Shown: in pieces, positions 33,628 through 34,501 of the stretch | How the letters are laid out: each line of letters starts with the position of its first letter | Numbering within the stretch: position 1 is the first letter of the stretch | Assembly: GCA_009787445.1 (NCBI GenBank) | Contig: WRFX01000008.1 | Location: 1-34,501, forward strand | Direction: 5' to 3' | Origin: Chitinivibrionia bacterium | Lineage (GTDB): Bacteria > Fibrobacterota > Chitinivibrionia > Chitinivibrionales > Chitinivibrionaceae | DNA: 34,501 nucleotides | Position numbers and translations under genes: made by a program | The notes under the pieces: model-generated | Told to the model about the DNA's origin: nothing | What the model saw: the letters and a program-made list of their open reading frames with translations, nothing else | Databases searched by the model: none

Positions 33628-34290
33628 TTAATAAACTTTTAGATTGTCGTCAATAATTTCAACGTTTTCGCCTTTGGGTCGCAATATTCCTATGCCTTGT
33701 TCCAACGCTTCTTTTTCGGTATTGTCTTCAAACGAAAGTCCTGCTATTCCCAAATAAAAATCAAAATTGGCGTATTGAGGAAACAATTCCTTAAACATTT
33801 TTACCTGATTGGTTTTTAAGTTTTCAATGTGATTTTTCTTGACTTTATATTTCACTTCTATAAGAGCAATGGTGTTTCCGTTGTACATAACTACGTCGTA
33901 TTCGCCGGTTAATTTTTTTCCGTCTGGCAATTTTTTTGAGCGTTTTAGTCCTTTGTCTATATTATCAAAATCTTTGCCGCCAAAATGCATAGAGTTAAAA
34001 AGCGTACTATAAAAATACGATTCACAAAATTTTCCGTTGCTATCTCCTATTCCGCCGAGTTCTTTGTGTAATTCGGCAAAACTTTTCGCGTTCTCTTCTT
34101 GTTGTTTTTCAACTCTTTCAAAGAATTTTTCATTCTTTTCCTGCAATTCTCTTAATTCGGCGAAACCTTTCATATTTTCCGCCATATTTTTCGCGTTCTC
34201 TTCTTGCTGTTCTCTAATTTCAGCAAAACTTCTTTCATTTTCTTCTCTCAACGCCTTCATTGCCGTCATAAATTCTTCAAACGTTTCCAT
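33628..34290 (-). CDS. Coiled-coil plus PD-(D/E)XK nuclease-like protein
   Basis: A 220-aa protein. Residues about 1-85 form a coiled coil of repeated units around FAE(L/I)REQQEENAK. The rest resembles the DUF3782-type restriction-endonuclease-like fold, with the core GEYDVVMYNGNTIALIEVKYKVK supplying the D...ExK residues. Such proteins are common orphan genes in mat and gut bacteria; their role is undefined, possibly DNA cleavage or binding. GGGAGG lies 7 bases upstream of the ATG, and a promoter-motif copy at 34333-34353 faces it. No methyltransferase accompanies it. Confidence 0.82.
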   Translation of the reverse strand: METFEEFMTAMKALREENERSFAEIREQQEENAKNMAENMKGFAELRELQEKNEKFFERVEKQQEENAKSFAELHKELGGIGDSNGKFCESYFYSTLFNSMHFGGKDFDNIDKGLKRSKKLPDGKKLTGEYDVVMYNGNTIALIEVKYKVKKNHIENLKTNQVKMFKELFPQYANFDFYLGIAGLSFEDNTEKEALEQGIGILRPKGENVEIIDDNLKVY

Positions 34291-34332
34291 ACTCTACCTC
34301 CCAAATTTCAAAACAACCATTATTTTTTTCAC

Positions 34333-34353
34333 ATAAAAATACTATCTGCCAAA
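34333..34353 (-). promoter_or_regulatory. Shared promoter motif for the coiled-coil nuclease-like gene
   Basis: The minus strand reads GGCAGATAGTATTTTTAT, nearly identical to the copy at 4478-4498 and matching GSCNNATAKTATWTT. The leader would be about 43 bases. Confidence 0.55.
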
Positions 34354-34372
34354 ACAAAAAAAACGTACTTTT

Positions 34373-34408
34373 TACAAAAAAAAGCGACCCGCCTACGCAA
34401 GCCGCTTT
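34373..34408 (-). terminator. Probable terminator of the truncated gene at the right edge
   Basis: AAAGCG (34381-34386) pairs with CGCTTT (34403-34408). On the minus strand the stem is followed by eight T (complement of 34373-34380). It lies 28 bases after the stop codon at 34436-34438. Confidence 0.6.
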
Positions 34409-34435
34409 CACAAATCAAAAAAACCAAAACCCTTC

Positions 34436-34501
34436 TTAAAACAACCGACTTACCTGTTTGGCGGAAATTTTACTAAAATCGCCAAAAAGGTCTTTCAACT
34501 T
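34436..34501 (-). CDS. C-terminal 21 codons of a gene entering from the right
   Basis: A minus-strand frame open at the window edge ends KLKDLFGDFSKISAKQVSRLF before TAA at 34436-34438, and a terminator-like hairpin follows. The fragment is too short to identify. Confidence 0.4.
   Translation of the reverse strand, partial: KLKDLFGDFSKISAKQVSRLF

Overview
The window looks like a chromosomal segment of an AT-rich Gram-negative bacterium. It encodes a TonB system, an outer-membrane receptor, several lipoproteins, an AsmA-type envelope protein and a predicted beta-barrel. SUMF1-domain lipoproteins, PEGA and InlB-repeat modules, a cyclophilin-FKBP chimera and a free-standing MetH activation domain suggest the Fibrobacterota or a related FCB lineage. 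That placement is an inference; the window has no rRNA or other phylogenetic marker, no tRNA and no CRISPR array.

Layout. (1) 1-5190, mostly minus strand: a C-terminally truncated STAS / proline-rich / transmembrane / PEGA / Gln-Ala-repeat protein that seems to start at a non-AUG codon; folK overlapping a secreted 5'-nucleotidase-like plus thioredoxin-like protein; a 45-codon remnant ORF; and a frameshifted zinc-ribbon/FxLYD gene. (2) 5418-8639: carB. (3) 8825-15531: a probable single operon with lipoprotein LP1, a TonB-dependent receptor, a SUMF1-fold lipoprotein, lipoproteins LP2 and LP3, and TonB, followed by an NtrC-type sigma-54 activator. LP1, LP2 and LP3 appear to be distant paralogues with conserved histidines, and the receptor plug carries CxxC. 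This uptake locus is the best candidate for an undescribed system, probably for a metal or metal chelate. (4) 17054-17505: a structured intergenic region with a MITE-like or RNA-like element, then a lone asparagine-synthetase-like gene. (5) 19327-24836, minus strand: a DEAD-box helicase, an AbiE-type toxin-antitoxin pair whose genes overlap by 134 bp, an ACP plus acyl-activating ligase pair, and the MetH activation-domain protein. (6) 24986-28383, plus strand: prmA, an RlmD/RumA-type methyltransferase, and a UDP-glucose dehydrogenase strikingly like the animal enzyme. (7) 28385-34501, minus strand: dual PPIase, AsmA-like protein, outer-membrane protein, 4-oxalocrotonate tautomerase-family protein, a coiled-coil PD-(D/E)XK nuclease-like protein, and the last 21 codons of a further gene.

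A short motif, GSCNNATAKTATWTT, occurs seven times. Each copy points at a gene and lies a few to about 60 bases upstream of its start codon; it is probably this organism's core promoter form. Several genes are followed by long hairpins that look like intrinsic terminators.
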